A stretch of DNA of 64,000 bases, taken from contig ONAV01000003.1 of the NCBI GenBank assembly GCA_900315925.1, forward strand, positions 1 through 64,000, in the 5' to 3' direction. This stretch comes from an uncultured Selenomonadales bacterium (lineage in GTDB: Bacteria; Bacillota; Negativicutes; Acidaminococcales; Acidaminococcaceae). The notes beneath the pieces are model-generated. The model made no database searches. It was given only the letters and a program-made list of their open reading frames with translations, and was not told where the DNA came from. The translations under genes were made by a program, and so were the position numbers. This document shows, one piece after another, positions 51,629 through 62,306 of this stretch; positions within the stretch are counted from its first letter, which is position 1, and each line of letters opens with the position of its first letter.

Positions 51629-52081
51629 TCAGCAGTCACTGCCGTCCCGGACCGCTGTTCCGCCTCGCAGCACTTTACTGTCCAGATAGTTTTGCAGTAT
51701 TACCACGGCGGCCATCATATCGATAACTTTGCGCCGTTTTTTGCGCTGCATATCCGCATCAATCAGGACGCGTTCCGCCGCTACCGTTGAAAGCCGCTCA
51801 TCCCACAATACAACAGTAACGTCAGCAAAACGGCTTCGCAGTTCTTCCGCAAATGCTTCCGAAAGCTTCGCCCTTTCGCCAATCGTTCCATTCATATTCT
51901 TGGGATACCCCAGAACGATCTCTCCAACTTCCCATTCGTTCAGCAGTTCACCAATCCTTGCAAAATCTCGTTCCGGAGATGTCCTTCGTATGGTTTCCAC
52001 CCCATTGGCTATCATTCCTGTCAGGTCACTGACGGCCACGCCGATGGTCCGGCTCCCTAAGTCCAATGACATGCTTCTCAT
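51629..52081 (-). CDS. ruvX: Holliday-junction-resolvase-like protein RuvX/YqgF
   Basis: RNase H-fold nuclease involved in pre-16S rRNA processing. [15 protein letters not shown] opens the fold, with [27 protein letters not shown] and [20 protein letters not shown] following. I use the ATG at 52081; an adjacent in-frame TTG at 52084 is also possible. Length 150 aa. IreB is 15 bases upstream. Confidence 0.94.
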   Translation of the reverse strand: MRSMSLDLGSRTIGVAVSDLTGMIANGVETIRRTSPERDFARIGELLNEWEVGEIVLGYPKNMNGTIGERAKLSEAFAEELRSRFADVTVVLWDERLSTVAAERVLIDADMQRKKRRKVIDMMAAVVILQNYLDSKVLRGGTAVRDGSDC

Positions 52082-52096
52082 CAAGATGCCATCCTT

Positions 52097-52354
52097 TTAC
52101 TGAAGCGATGTAAGATAACTGTCCAGCAGGGCTTCCACCAATTCATATCTTTCATACTGGCGCAGTTTATTACGGGCATCCTTATAACTGGTAATATAGG
52201 TAGGATCGCCGGAAAGCAGATAACCCACCAGCTGGTCTTTGGGATTATATCCCTTTTCCTTCAACGCTTCACAGACTTCCCGGATTGTCTGCTCAACCGG
52301 AGTCTTTTCGCGGTTTCTTTTAAACATCATAGTTTCCTGGGATACATTTGCCAT
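52097..52354 (-). CDS. ireB: IreB family regulatory phosphoprotein
   Basis: Small protein phosphorylated by the IreK-type Ser/Thr kinase in characterised Firmicutes, affecting cell-wall stress responses. VEQTIREVCEALKEKGYNPKDQLVGYLLSGDPTYITSYKDARN is the family core. Length 85 aa. AAGGAGT precedes the ATG. In most Firmicutes alaS lies upstream; here addA does. Confidence 0.92.
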   Translation of the reverse strand: MANVSQETMMFKRNREKTPVEQTIREVCEALKEKGYNPKDQLVGYLLSGDPTYITSYKDARNKLRQYERYELVEALLDSYLTSLQ

Positions 52355-52495
52355 TTATACCACTCCTTTTCGCTTACAATGACATACGTTAACAGCTATA
52401 TCCATAAACTGTCTATTTTACCTATCAATTCATATTGTACCACATTTTATCTGCCATAGTGCTTTTTTGTTAATATTTCACTAAAAATTTACTAC

Positions 52496-55400
52496 TCACT
52501 TATTGCACATATAGGCAAAGGGGCAGTAAGGACATTGCTCCATATTATGTGCAAAATCGTTTTCCGTTTTCTTTCCGGCAATCTCCCTGCAAACCTGCAG
52601 GATCTCCTGCCGATAATCCTGCCCGGGCAGAACCCACTCGCTCCAGTTCCGTAAAAAGTGAAGGGAAGCCCCTGTCACTGAAAGAGAATCTTTTCCTTTT
52701 ATTTGCAGCAGGCGTTCCAGTGCCATCTTGTATAATGCCAGCTGCCAGGCATAACCGTTACGGACTTCTCCTTCCCGGGGCGGTTGTCCGGATTTGTAAT
52801 CGATAATGACCAGTTCACCCCGGCTGATTTCCGCCACTGCGTCTATGAATCCCGTAATTAAAAAGCGATGTTCCCCATCCTGCAGCTGCACCTGGAATTC
52901 GTATTCCGCAAATTTCTGTTTGGAGGCAAAAGAACGGTATAAGTCCGAATGCAGGTACTCGCGCAGCATGGTTTCAGCCTCCTGCGTCAGGTCAAAACGA
53001 CCGTTGGCCAGTTCTTCTGCCGCATCCCGGTAGTACGCCGTCCAAACGGTATCATCCTCCGCAAACCCGTTTTCCATGCGCCATTTTGCGTATTGCTCCA
53101 GCACTTGGTGTACCAGACTGCCAAGTACATCAGGCGGCAGGCGCTTCCCCTGCTTTTCCCGGGTATCCAGGGGCGGTATATTTTCAATAAACTGATAATA
53201 ATACCTTCGGGGACATGTGTCATAAGTATTCAGTGAAGAAGCGGAGAACCGGTTCATCCCACGACCGCCGTAGGTTTCCAGTGGCGCGGCTCCTTCCAGC
53301 AGATGCCTTTTCATCTCTTCCGAAAGCTCCGGCACCGGAGAAGCAGACGTATCCCCTTCTCCGGAAACGGTGGAAGGCGCAACCCGGATTTCTTTCCGCT
53401 CTGCCAGGGTACTATTACACTCCAGTCCCTGATCCAGCCAGTTGAGCCAATGGGTTGCAGTAGAAGGATTCTTTGTATCTTTCCGGATACCCGACAGGAC
53501 CAGCCGGTCTTTAGCCCGGGTCAGAGCCACATACAGCAGGCGGATCTTTTCTTCCTCCTCTTTTGTTTTATTCTCTTCCCGAATCTGCTCCAGCACTTTA
53601 CCGGGAACCAGTTTGCCTGCCGCATCCCGAAGGGAGATACCCAGGCCCAGCACCGGATGAAAGACTGCATTCTGGTCATCGTTTTGGAACGGTGCATCCA
53701 GATAAGGCACGGCAACCAGCGGAAATTCCAGCCCTTTTGATTTATGGACGGTCATCACCTGCACCGCGTCATCTGCCGCCACCGTTGCCGCCGCTTCTTT
53801 ATTCTTTGCTTTTTGCAGCCGCGTTACCCGGGTTACAAAATCCCGGATGCCGCCCTGTCTCTGTGAGCTGAATTCGTGCGCCAACTGGAAAAACTTACGA
53901 AGGTTCGCCAACTGTTCCGCCCCGTCACACTGCATCGCAAGGATCGTTTCCGGATGCAGCAGGTTCTGCAGTTCCCTGCAGAAATCCGGCAGATTTAGAA
54001 CAGTGCCGGCAGACAGTATCTGCCTCAGAAGCGTGACAGCCCTGTGCAGGGCCGCTTTTGCATTGAGAGACAATGCCAATACCGCGCTCCTCACTCCATC
54101 AACAGATTCTGTCAAATCCAAAGACGCTGTCGAATCCAAATCCGTTTTTACCTTCAGCAAAAAGTCCCACAGGGATATTGGTTTGTTGTCTGTCTCCGCC
54201 GTCCCGGAATTAGCAGACGTGCCATTCGTTGTTACCGATGTTCCAGATAGCGAAGCCGCCCAGTTTTCTTTATTCATTTCTACCAATGCCAGGTGGATTC
54301 GGGTCAAAGTTTCGTCATCCAGCCCCATATAAACGGAACGGAGAACCCCCGCCAGGTTCAGATTGTCGTGGGGATTGACGGCAAAGGAAAACAGGTTTAA
54401 CAGGTCCTGTACCTCTATCCGGTCATAAAATCCCCGCCCGTCAACCACCGCACAGGGTACCTTGTGCTTCTGCAGGGCCTCTGTCAGGAGTGAAACATGG
54501 GTCATGTTCTGCAGCAGGATGGCCATATCACGGTAAGCCAGTCCGGTGCCGTGCAACTCCCTGAGGCGGATAGCCAGCCAATCTGCTTCCGCCCGTCGGG
54601 CTTCCTCTGCAGACAGATCTTTGGCATAACAGTGAAGGCAGAACTCCGGTTGCGGTCCGGCCTCCCGGTGAGATTGCAAAGCTTCATAATATACATCCCG
54701 GGTCTCTTCCGTTCCCATGAGTTCCGGGAAGACTCCGTTACAAAGCTGCAGTACAGAGTCCACGGTACGGAAATTGTCATTTAACTGGATGAGCTCGCCG
54801 CCTGCAGCCGTAATCTCATTCCGAACCCGGGCGAACACACTGACATCCGCTCCCCGGAAGCGGTATATGGACTGCTTGCCATCGCCCACCACAAAGAGAC
54901 GGTTTCCCTGCAGTATATCTTTGTTACCCCCGCACAGAAGATACACCAGCTGCCGCTGGCGATCATTGGTATCCTGAAATTCGTCAACCATGATGTACCG
55001 GAACTGCCGTCTGCATTTGTCCAAAACAGCAGGATGCGTTTCCAGAAGCGCAAGGGCAAGATCTTCCAGATCATCAAACGCAAGAAGGCCCAGCTTTTGC
55101 TTTTGCATCCGGATGTTTTCCTGCATCTGCAGCAAAAAGGTTTCCCAGGCCGGCGCCAGAGAAAGCGCTTTCAGGTTAATAGGACGGGACAGCAGAAGGT
55201 CCAGCCCTTGTTTGACCCGGTCTATATCGGCCTTATTTTTGCCTGTGCGCTTCAGGCTTTTGCCAACAGCCTGAAAGAGTTCAAGGTTTTCCTGTTTAGT
55301 TATATCGGATAAAGCGTTGCGGATCTGCTCCAGTTTAGCTTCCAGTAAAGCCCGGTTGACGGGCGAACAGGCTGACACAAAATCCGGCGTAAGCACGGCC

Positions 55401-56029
55401 TGCAGCCTTTCCGCTTCCCGGTCTGATTCCGCCACTGCTTCCTGATAAATATGGGCCGTTGTTCCCGCAGTAAGCGTAAAGCCTTTCTGCAAAAGAGACA
55501 CGGTCTGTTCCAGCAGGCTGCGGCTGCCGTATTCATCGCAGAGAAGGCAGGCCGCTTCGTCTTGTTCATGCAGCAGGCGGCGGAGCCTGTTTCTGACTTC
55601 GGTTGCCAGAAACTCGTCATGATCGGTTTCTTCCATCACCGTAAAGTCCGGATCCAAACCGCACTCTACCGGATTCGCCCGCAGCAGGTTGCTGCAGAAA
55701 CTGTGGATAGTACCGATCTGGGCCTGGTCCAGCCCTTTCAGCTGCTGTTCCCAGTAGGCCCGATCCTGCCCCGCTTCCAGTTTTCGTTCCATTTCCCTGC
55801 GGATTCGGTCCCGCATCTCCGCCGCAGCTTTCCGGGTAAAGGTAACCGCCAGTATTTCACGGGGAAGTACGGTTTCTTCCGGATGGGAAGCCCCCCGGCT
55901 TATCAGGTACAGGAAGCGCTGCACAAGGACACGGGTTTTCCCGCTGCCAGCGCCGGCAGAGACCGCAACATTTGTATCTATACAATGAATCGCCCTTTCC
56001 TGCGCAGGCGTAAACTGCAATTCACTCAT
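52496..56029 (-). CDS. addA: ATP-dependent helicase/nuclease subunit A
   Basis: UvrD-like helicase plus RecB-type nuclease that processes double-strand breaks with AddB. Walker A AVSAGAGSGKTRVLV is at residues about 20-34. YIMVDEFQDTNDRQ, VGDGKQSIYRFRGAD, VMTVHKSKGLEFPLV and LLYVALTRAKDRL are helicase motifs. The nuclease motif ITGFIDAVAEISRGELVIIDYKSG is at about 1060-1090. The C-terminal CPYCPFAYMC fits the family's cysteine end. ATG 56029 has GGAGGA 5 bases upstream and lies within the end of addB (8-base overlap). Length 1177 aa. Confidence 0.97.
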   Translation of the reverse strand: MSELQFTPAQERAIHCIDTNVAVSAGAGSGKTRVLVQRFLYLISRGASHPEETVLPREILAVTFTRKAAAEMRDRIRREMERKLEAGQDRAYWEQQLKGLDQAQIGTIHSFCSNLLRANPVECGLDPDFTVMEETDHDEFLATEVRNRLRRLLHEQDEAACLLCDEYGSRSLLEQTVSLLQKGFTLTAGTTAHIYQEAVAESDREAERLQAVLTPDFVSACSPVNRALLEAKLEQIRNALSDITKQENLELFQAVGKSLKRTGKNKADIDRVKQGLDLLLSRPINLKALSLAPAWETFLLQMQENIRMQKQKLGLLAFDDLEDLALALLETHPAVLDKCRRQFRYIMVDEFQDTNDRQRQLVYLLCGGNKDILQGNRLFVVGDGKQSIYRFRGADVSVFARVRNEITAAGGELIQLNDNFRTVDSVLQLCNGVFPELMGTEETRDVYYEALQSHREAGPQPEFCLHCYAKDLSAEEARRAEADWLAIRLRELHGTGLAYRDMAILLQNMTHVSLLTEALQKHKVPCAVVDGRGFYDRIEVQDLLNLFSFAVNPHDNLNLAGVLRSVYMGLDDETLTRIHLALVEMNKENWAASLSGTSVTTNGTSANSGTAETDNKPISLWDFLLKVKTDLDSTASLDLTESVDGVRSAVLALSLNAKAALHRAVTLLRQILSAGTVLNLPDFCRELQNLLHPETILAMQCDGAEQLANLRKFFQLAHEFSSQRQGGIRDFVTRVTRLQKAKNKEAAATVAADDAVQVMTVHKSKGLEFPLVAVPYLDAPFQNDDQNAVFHPVLGLGISLRDAAGKLVPGKVLEQIREENKTKEEEEKIRLLYVALTRAKDRLVLSGIRKDTKNPSTATHWLNWLDQGLECNSTLAERKEIRVAPSTVSGEGDTSASPVPELSEEMKRHLLEGAAPLETYGGRGMNRFSASSLNTYDTCPRRYYYQFIENIPPLDTREKQGKRLPPDVLGSLVHQVLEQYAKWRMENGFAEDDTVWTAYYRDAAEELANGRFDLTQEAETMLREYLHSDLYRSFASKQKFAEYEFQVQLQDGEHRFLITGFIDAVAEISRGELVIIDYKSGQPPREGEVRNGYAWQLALYKMALERLLQIKGKDSLSVTGASLHFLRNWSEWVLPGQDYRQEILQVCREIAGKKTENDFAHNMEQCPYCPFAYMCNK

Positions 56030-59000
56030 GGCGTTCCTCCCCGCCCGGATCCGGCTGTAAAATTCGGTAACGGCAGATTTTCGCTGCCGGGCAGTAAGCG
56101 TCACACTTGTCCGTGTGTGTGGGACGGAACCCTCCCTGCCCCATACAACACAGGGTATCTGCCAGAACCTGTTCCGTTTTTTCCTGCAAAACCGTTATAT
56201 CGGTAACCGGGATCTTGTTCCCGTCTTCATCCTGCATTTCTGAATAGGTCTGCCAGGGAGGTTTCCCGTCCTGCGCATTCACAAACAGAAAGCTTTCCTT
56301 CCGTTCCCCGTCCTTCAGCACATAGTAACCGCCTCCGGTGACAGTGCCGCCCTCTTTGGCAGCCACCAGCCTGTCCGCCGCAAGGATATACAGGGGAAGC
56401 TGAAGATTCGTATCCAGGAAATCCGCCTTTTTCGGAGCCTGACTGCTTTTGTAATCAGTTATATAAAATGAGTTGCCGGCTCTGTCGATCCGGTCAATTT
56501 TGCCGTTCAGGAAAATGCGCCGCCCGTTGATTTCCAGTGGCATCAGATTAGTGCTGCCACGCCCGAATTCCATTTCGGTATAGACTGGCCGCAGGAATCC
56601 CGCTTCACTGTAAGCGATTTCTTTGTGCAGCCACTGCTGCAACAGGAGGCGCTGCTGTTCCTTGTCATGCTGCCAAAAGTCCCCCGCATAGAGCTGCCCC
56701 TGCTCCGCAAACTCATGCCAGGTTTCAGAAAAGAGCCTGTCCAGTTCTGCCTGCAGTTCCTCCTGCCGGCTCATTTGCAACGGTTCCCCCAGATGATTGC
56801 TGATAAATTTTTCCAGCACTTTGTGCAGCAGACTGCCCCGCCGGGCAGGGTCCATATCCTCTTCCATTTCTTCCGCCGGCTGCTGCTGCCACACATAGCT
56901 CACCAGGAACCGAAAAGGACAGCCCCGGTAGGTTTCCAGTTTGGAAGCGCTGAACCGGTCCCCAATCTGCCGTTCCACCTGCCGGAGCAGTTCCGGATCC
57001 CCCAGATTGCCGTTCCAGCCTGTTTCGTTGGTAAGCCGTTTCCGGTCGCTGCCACCTGCTTCGGTAATGCCTTCCGCCAACTGCCGCAAAAAGTCTGCCT
57101 GCCCTTCCCGGGCCAGCGCCAGTTCCAGTTCCCGGGTCGAAAGGCTGTCAGCGATTACCCGTTCCGTTTTTTTCACCTGAATCTTCAAATCGGTAAACAG
57201 AGACTGTACTTCCGCGATATAAGGGGAAGCGCCCTGCTCGTCATCGGTAAAAAATGTCAGTACGAGGCGTTCCGATGCCGCAGCACAGGCATTGGCAAAG
57301 AAACGGATATCCTCCCGGTATCCGTCAGCGGAAGAAGGCAGCCCGATACCCAGGGCGGTAAGGTCGGCCCGTTCCCTGTCGCTGTAAAGCCAGTTTTCAT
57401 GTTTGAAAAGAGGGAATTCGTGTTCCCTCAATCCCAGGACATAGACCTGCCTGAAAGCAGCCTCTTCCAGATTGACGGCTGACAGGACTGCAATCCCTTC
57501 CTGATTTTCCGGTTGAAGGTTCAGGGATATACCCTCCGCCTTCTCGGTTAACGCTTCCGTAAAAAGGGCACAGGATAGTTTTTTGTTACCACAGCCCCCG
57601 GCAAGGTAATCCTGGGGCAGACTCTGCAAAAGTAAGGTCAGGGCGTCATGGGCACAGGCTATGTTTTTGAAGCCCGTCAGCGTAATCTGCCCTTCTTTAT
57701 ACAACTGACCTGCTTTGACTTTTAACTCTGCAACGGACAAAATGCCGAGGATTTTTTCACAGTATTCCTCTACAGTCGCTTCCGGTTTAAGTTCTGTAAA
57801 GGCCTGCCAAAGGTCCTGCAGAGGAGTACAGCCTGTTTTCTGCAAAGCCTCTGTTACAAACGTCTTACAGTCCGTATAGTAATGTGCATTTGCGATTTCC
57901 GTTGCAATCTGGGTAGGAAGCCCCAGGGCAATGCGCTGCAGCGGCTGTGCCAGCAAATCGCTCCAGGCCTCTGCCTGTTCTCTCCCGTGCAGGGAAACGG
58001 ATGACAACAGCGTAACGATACAACGAAAGACCGGATTGGCTGCCAACGTTGCGCTGCCCCGGAGTTGCGCCGGGATCCCGTATTCATCGCACAGTGCCCG
58101 CAGTCCGCTGTAATCTTCCATACGACGGACGACCACAGCCACTTCATCCGCCTTCACCGTTTGCCCGCGCAACAGTTTCTTGATGTCACACAACACCGCC
58201 CGCATCTCTTCCTGACGGTCTTCCGTCTGCCAGATTTCAATGGTGGAATCTGCCGGGACCGGCTTTATTTCCGGAGCACGCAACGTACTTACAAGATGCT
58301 GCAGGGACGATTTCCGTTGCGGCCCTGCAGGCAATGTTACCTGTTCCAATACAGCCTGCCGCATCAAATCCCCGTATGTAAACTCCGTAGCACCGTATAA
58401 TTCAGGCCTTACGGCTTCATAGGGCAATGCGATCCAGACGTCACAGAGCCGGCTGAGGGAACGGATAATGGAAAGCTGCCAGGCATCGAACTGATAGAAC
58501 CCCATAAAGAACAGGGTGTCCCATTGCAACGCGCCCTCTGCCTGTATCAGTGTTTCCAGTTTTTCCGCCGCCAGCCGGTACATGCCGGCCACATCATATA
58601 CATCATGGGCAATCAGGTAACGGATATACTCACGGTAAAGTTCTGCCGACTCCCTGTCTTTTTGCCTGTATGAGCCGGAGCGCCCGTCCCAGTGGGCAAA
58701 CGCATCCGCAATTTCATCCGGTGTAACTCCGCAGCTGCCCAGTTGGTCCATTAAGGACGTGACAGAGCGCAGGAAGCCCTTTTTGGCAATCAGCTTCTCA
58801 AAATAGGGAAGCCGCCCCTGTTCCTGTAACGCTTGCAGAATATTCCCCACAATCAGTTCCTGTGCCTTACGGCTGATCCGGCGCACATGTAACCGCCCGC
58901 ACCGCCGCAGAACCGCATTGGCCAGATAATCAAAATTGACCGCATTAACGCCCTGCATACGGGCTTTCTGTACTAAAACAGTAGAAGATGTAACCAGCAT

Positions 59001-59087
59001 GGAACGTCCGTATTCCTGCTGCAGAGCTCTCGCAAAAAAATCAGAGGAAGCACTGCAGCCTGCCGGTACGCATAACAAATGCAACAT
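56022..59087 (-). CDS. addB: ATP-dependent nuclease subunit B
   Basis: Partner of AddA with an inactive helicase fold, a second nuclease and an iron-sulfur cluster. The nuclease motif is INGRRIFLNGKIDRIDRAGNSFYITDYKSS at about residues 850-890. Cluster cysteines fit the GCPFRFLVSYVW Cys and the C-terminal KCDAYCPAAKICRYR set. The N-terminus VPAGCSASSDFFARAL lacks the GxGKT of some AddB proteins, so no ATP binding is expected here. At 1021 aa it is shorter than B. subtilis AddB. AGGTGA precedes the ATG. Confidence 0.92.
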   Translation of the reverse strand: MLHLLCVPAGCSASSDFFARALQQEYGRSMLVTSSTVLVQKARMQGVNAVNFDYLANAVLRRCGRLHVRRISRKAQELIVGNILQALQEQGRLPYFEKLIAKKGFLRSVTSLMDQLGSCGVTPDEIADAFAHWDGRSGSYRQKDRESAELYREYIRYLIAHDVYDVAGMYRLAAEKLETLIQAEGALQWDTLFFMGFYQFDAWQLSIIRSLSRLCDVWIALPYEAVRPELYGATEFTYGDLMRQAVLEQVTLPAGPQRKSSLQHLVSTLRAPEIKPVPADSTIEIWQTEDRQEEMRAVLCDIKKLLRGQTVKADEVAVVVRRMEDYSGLRALCDEYGIPAQLRGSATLAANPVFRCIVTLLSSVSLHGREQAEAWSDLLAQPLQRIALGLPTQIATEIANAHYYTDCKTFVTEALQKTGCTPLQDLWQAFTELKPEATVEEYCEKILGILSVAELKVKAGQLYKEGQITLTGFKNIACAHDALTLLLQSLPQDYLAGGCGNKKLSCALFTEALTEKAEGISLNLQPENQEGIAVLSAVNLEEAAFRQVYVLGLREHEFPLFKHENWLYSDRERADLTALGIGLPSSADGYREDIRFFANACAAASERLVLTFFTDDEQGASPYIAEVQSLFTDLKIQVKKTERVIADSLSTRELELALAREGQADFLRQLAEGITEAGGSDRKRLTNETGWNGNLGDPELLRQVERQIGDRFSASKLETYRGCPFRFLVSYVWQQQPAEEMEEDMDPARRGSLLHKVLEKFISNHLGEPLQMSRQEELQAELDRLFSETWHEFAEQGQLYAGDFWQHDKEQQRLLLQQWLHKEIAYSEAGFLRPVYTEMEFGRGSTNLMPLEINGRRIFLNGKIDRIDRAGNSFYITDYKSSQAPKKADFLDTNLQLPLYILAADRLVAAKEGGTVTGGGYYVLKDGERKESFLFVNAQDGKPPWQTYSEMQDEDGNKIPVTDITVLQEKTEQVLADTLCCMGQGGFRPTHTDKCDAYCPAAKICRYRILQPDPGGEERHE

Positions 59088-59183
59088 AGTTCACCTGTAA
59101 AATTCAGTCTTTATAAATCGCTTTAACACATTGGCTCCTTGTTGGAGAAACAATCAATGCGTTTTCTAAGTTTTCTAGTTATC

Positions 59184-60731
59184 CTAGTTGTTTTTATTAT
59201 TCTTGCTATTGTTATTCTCTTTGTTGTCCTTCTTCTCTTTGCTGTCTTTGTTGTCCTTATTGTCTTTGCTGTCCTTACTGTCTTTGCCCTTATTACCCTC
59301 ATGCACCATCATTTCTTTTCCCGTATCGTGATCCATCAACATAATTTTATTCAGATGGAGTTTTCCTCTAATAATACTGAAAGCATCCGTACTGACGGTC
59401 CCAAACTGAGTGATGATTTTTACATCATAAAAGCGCAAATCCCTATACCGGTTGCTGAAACGTCCCTGCAGACTGTCGAAAGGAATAAGGCTGTAATGTC
59501 CCTTTCCGGATTTAAAATTCCCGGTGGTCAGTGTGCTTCGGGCATTCCCTTTACACTCAAGGCTTATATCCAAATCCACCGGACAGGACAGGTGAGAATT
59601 CCGCAAGGCTCTTTTGCTGTCCAGATTCTTTCCGTTTCCGAAGATTCGGTATCTCCTGGTATTCATATCATAATCGCCCCGGGCTGCCAGAGTTCCGCCA
59701 AACACTTTTGCATGGACATCCGAAAACCGGAAAATCCCATTGGCATAGTTCACATCCCCGATGATATCTGTAAAATGCAATGCCGGAATATGCAGTTCTT
59801 GCATTTTAACAGTTCCCCGGCCCATAGGCCCCGTAACCGGTCCTTCCATTCTGACCACTACCGTCATATTATCATGGACATTCATGCCAAAGCCCAGAGA
59901 GGAAGGATCCACATCCCGCAGCGATACATCCACATCCAGCACAGGGGTAGCCGGTTTAAAATTAATTTCACCGTAGATGGACATACCGCCGCCCTGCATG
60001 GTTCCGCCAAATTTCCCGGTGGACAGGTCAATATGGGACATACCGGTCGTATCGAGTCCCAGCTTCATGTTAACATTGTTCAAAACATAATGATGCTTTT
60101 TATAGCGGGCTGCCAGCTGACAGTCCTCTAACACAATCACCGACCGCAACCTGCGGGCGCCCAGGTCAAAATTGATACCATCGTCATCATAAACGTAGTC
60201 GTGATCTTCGATCCATTCCGTTTCCAAATCCTGTCCCGTCTTATGTTTCGGATCCTGTTTCGTATTCTTTTCCATCCCCTGCGGTGCTTCCGGCTTCGGC
60301 AGACTGATTTTTCCAGGTTTCTGATCAAGAAAATCAACTTGCATATTCTCGTTAAAGCGCACAGAGATTACAGCGTTTTTCAGCGTCAGATGCTGAATGG
60401 AAGTTGCTTTAAAACGGCGGGTGATAACGTCCCAGAGACGCACTTGAAAGCTTCCTTCCGGAATATGAAGGATCACATCCCCGTCAGGTTCTTTCCATAC
60501 TAAATTTTCGAAATTAACATCTCCGGTGATATGGGCCATAAGGGTTTCCACCGTTATGGTTCCCCGCAGCATCGTCTGCTTTTGCATTTCCCGGTTGAAG
60601 ATGAACGCAGCGCCCCGTCTGGCAAACTGCAGCAAACCCAGGATGACAAGGATACTGACGATAACGCTTGCAATAGCTGCTGCAACACTGATTTTATGCC
60701 GTTTTAAGAAGCTTTTTCCCGGGAATTCCAT
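59184..60731 (-). CDS. AsmA-like envelope protein with Lys/Asp/Asn repeat tail
   Basis: Paralogue of the protein at 49971-51587. One transmembrane helix (about 15-38), then a periplasmic beta-rich region starting GTITVETLMAHITGDVNFENLVWKEPDGDVILHIP. Later segments (MTVVVRMEGPVTGPMGRGTVKMQEL) match AsmA/DUF748-type repeats. The last 37 residues or so are a low-complexity run of KDNKDSKEKKDNKEN type. Length 515 aa. AGGAGG precedes the ATG at about 11 bases. Inferred role: lipid transport or outer-membrane maintenance. The tail is highly charged and may be disordered. Confidence 0.72.
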   Translation of the reverse strand: MEFPGKSFLKRHKISVAAAIASVIVSILVILGLLQFARRGAAFIFNREMQKQTMLRGTITVETLMAHITGDVNFENLVWKEPDGDVILHIPEGSFQVRLWDVITRRFKATSIQHLTLKNAVISVRFNENMQVDFLDQKPGKISLPKPEAPQGMEKNTKQDPKHKTGQDLETEWIEDHDYVYDDDGINFDLGARRLRSVIVLEDCQLAARYKKHHYVLNNVNMKLGLDTTGMSHIDLSTGKFGGTMQGGGMSIYGEINFKPATPVLDVDVSLRDVDPSSLGFGMNVHDNMTVVVRMEGPVTGPMGRGTVKMQELHIPALHFTDIIGDVNYANGIFRFSDVHAKVFGGTLAARGDYDMNTRRYRIFGNGKNLDSKRALRNSHLSCPVDLDISLECKGNARSTLTTGNFKSGKGHYSLIPFDSLQGRFSNRYRDLRFYDVKIITQFGTVSTDAFSIIRGKLHLNKIMLMDHDTGKEMMVHEGNKGKDSKDSKDNKDNKDSKEKKDNKENNNSKNNKNN

Positions 60732-60857
60732 ATTCTTACATTGCCTCCTGAGTAATTATTGACAGTAAACACCGGTGTAACAGACTTAAAAATCTGCCGT
60801 ATCTTGATTTTTCCCAAGCCGGCCCCTGCGTTGGCAGATGACATCCGAGAAAGCGGA

Positions 60858-62183
60858 TCAGATTTTCGCCCCGTGTTTCCGTTTCCATTCTTTAATCTGC
60901 TGCAACCGTTCCTTGTAGCGCGCTTCAAATCCTTCTTCTGTAGGCTGGTAGTAGGTTCTTCCCAACAGGGAATCAGGCAGGCACTGCATATTGGTCAGTT
61001 TATCTTCTGTATCATGTGCATACTGATAGCCTTTGCCGTAGTTCAGATTTTTCATCAGTTTGGTGGGCGCATTGCGAATTACAAGAGGAACCGGCTCCGC
61101 AATCATATTCAGGGCATCCACCCGGGCTGTATTGTAAGCTACTTCCATAGCATTGGATTTTGGCGCCAGAGACATATACACCACAGCCTCCGTCAGATGC
61201 ACCGTACACTCCGGCATACCGATAAAATGACAGGCCTGATACGCCGCCACCGCAATTTCCAGCGCCCTGGGATCCGCCATGCCCACGTCTTCGCTGGCAA
61301 ACCTTGTCACCCTGCGGGCCACATACAGAGGGTCCTCTCCTGCTTCCAGCATCCGGGCCAGCCAGTACACCGCTGCATCCGGATCCGAGTTACGCATGCT
61401 CTTATGCAACGCAGATATCAGATTATAATGTTCTTCCCCGTTTTTATCGTAAAGCAGAGATTTTTTGGAAATACACTGCTCCAGTATTTCTTTGGTCACA
61501 ACGACCGTGTCGTCCTTCAGGTCCCCGTTCAGCACTACCATTTCCAGCGTGGACAGGGCCGAGCGTGCATCCCCGTTGGCAAAATTGGCAATAAGACGTA
61601 ACAGGTCCTCTGCAATTTCAATTTTCTGTCCGCCAAAACCCCTGGGACTTTGCAGCGCATGGTGCAGCATCTCTGTCAAATCATCTGCCGAAAGAGGCTG
61701 CAGCACAAAGACACGGCAGCGGGATAACAGCGCCCCGTTCACTTCAAAAGAAGGGTTTTCCGTGGTAGCACCAATAAGAATGATACTGCCTTTTTCCACA
61801 AAAGGCAAAAACGCATCCTGCTGCGCCTTATTGAAGCGATGGATCTCGTCTACAAATACGATGGTCCGCTGTCCGATCTGACGGTTCTTCTCCGCTTTTT
61901 CCATCACGACACGGATTTCTTTGATGCCACTGGTAACAGCAGAAAAGTTGATAAATGCCGATTGTGTCATCCGCGCAATGATCTGGGCCAGCGTGGTCTT
62001 TCCGACTCCGGGAGGACCCCAGAAAATCATGGAAGAAATTCGGTCCTGCTCGATCATACGGCGCAGCACCCGGCCCCTTCCCAACAGATGCTCCTGCCCC
62101 ACATATTCTTCTATTGTTTCCGGCCGCAATCGGGCGGCCAGAGGCTGGCTCACCAAATCGTCAAAAATGCCTGCCTGTTCCAT
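60858..62183 (-). CDS. rarA: Replication-associated recombination protein A (MgsA/WRNIP1 family)
   Basis: AAA+ ATPase acting at stalled replication forks. RPETIEEYVGQEHLLG, Walker A GPPGVGKTTLA, Walker B IVFVDEIHRFNKAQQDAFLP, sensor GATTENPSFEVNGALLSRCRVF and the C-terminal SMRNSDPDAAVYWLARMLEAGEDPLYVARR are diagnostic. Length 441 aa. GAGGT lies 9 bases before the ATG. Confidence 0.97.
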   Translation of the reverse strand: MEQAGIFDDLVSQPLAARLRPETIEEYVGQEHLLGRGRVLRRMIEQDRISSMIFWGPPGVGKTTLAQIIARMTQSAFINFSAVTSGIKEIRVVMEKAEKNRQIGQRTIVFVDEIHRFNKAQQDAFLPFVEKGSIILIGATTENPSFEVNGALLSRCRVFVLQPLSADDLTEMLHHALQSPRGFGGQKIEIAEDLLRLIANFANGDARSALSTLEMVVLNGDLKDDTVVVTKEILEQCISKKSLLYDKNGEEHYNLISALHKSMRNSDPDAAVYWLARMLEAGEDPLYVARRVTRFASEDVGMADPRALEIAVAAYQACHFIGMPECTVHLTEAVVYMSLAPKSNAMEVAYNTARVDALNMIAEPVPLVIRNAPTKLMKNLNYGKGYQYAHDTEDKLTNMQCLPDSLLGRTYYQPTEEGFEARYKERLQQIKEWKRKHGAKI

Positions 62184-62306
62184 AGTGGTCTACCTCGTTC
62201 AGCAGATATATAACAAGCTCATTGCAAAACAGTTGTTCGTATTTCATTTTACCATATTCATCGCAAAAAGGAAAGTTCCATGTGTGATTATTTTGCAAAT
62301 AAATAA

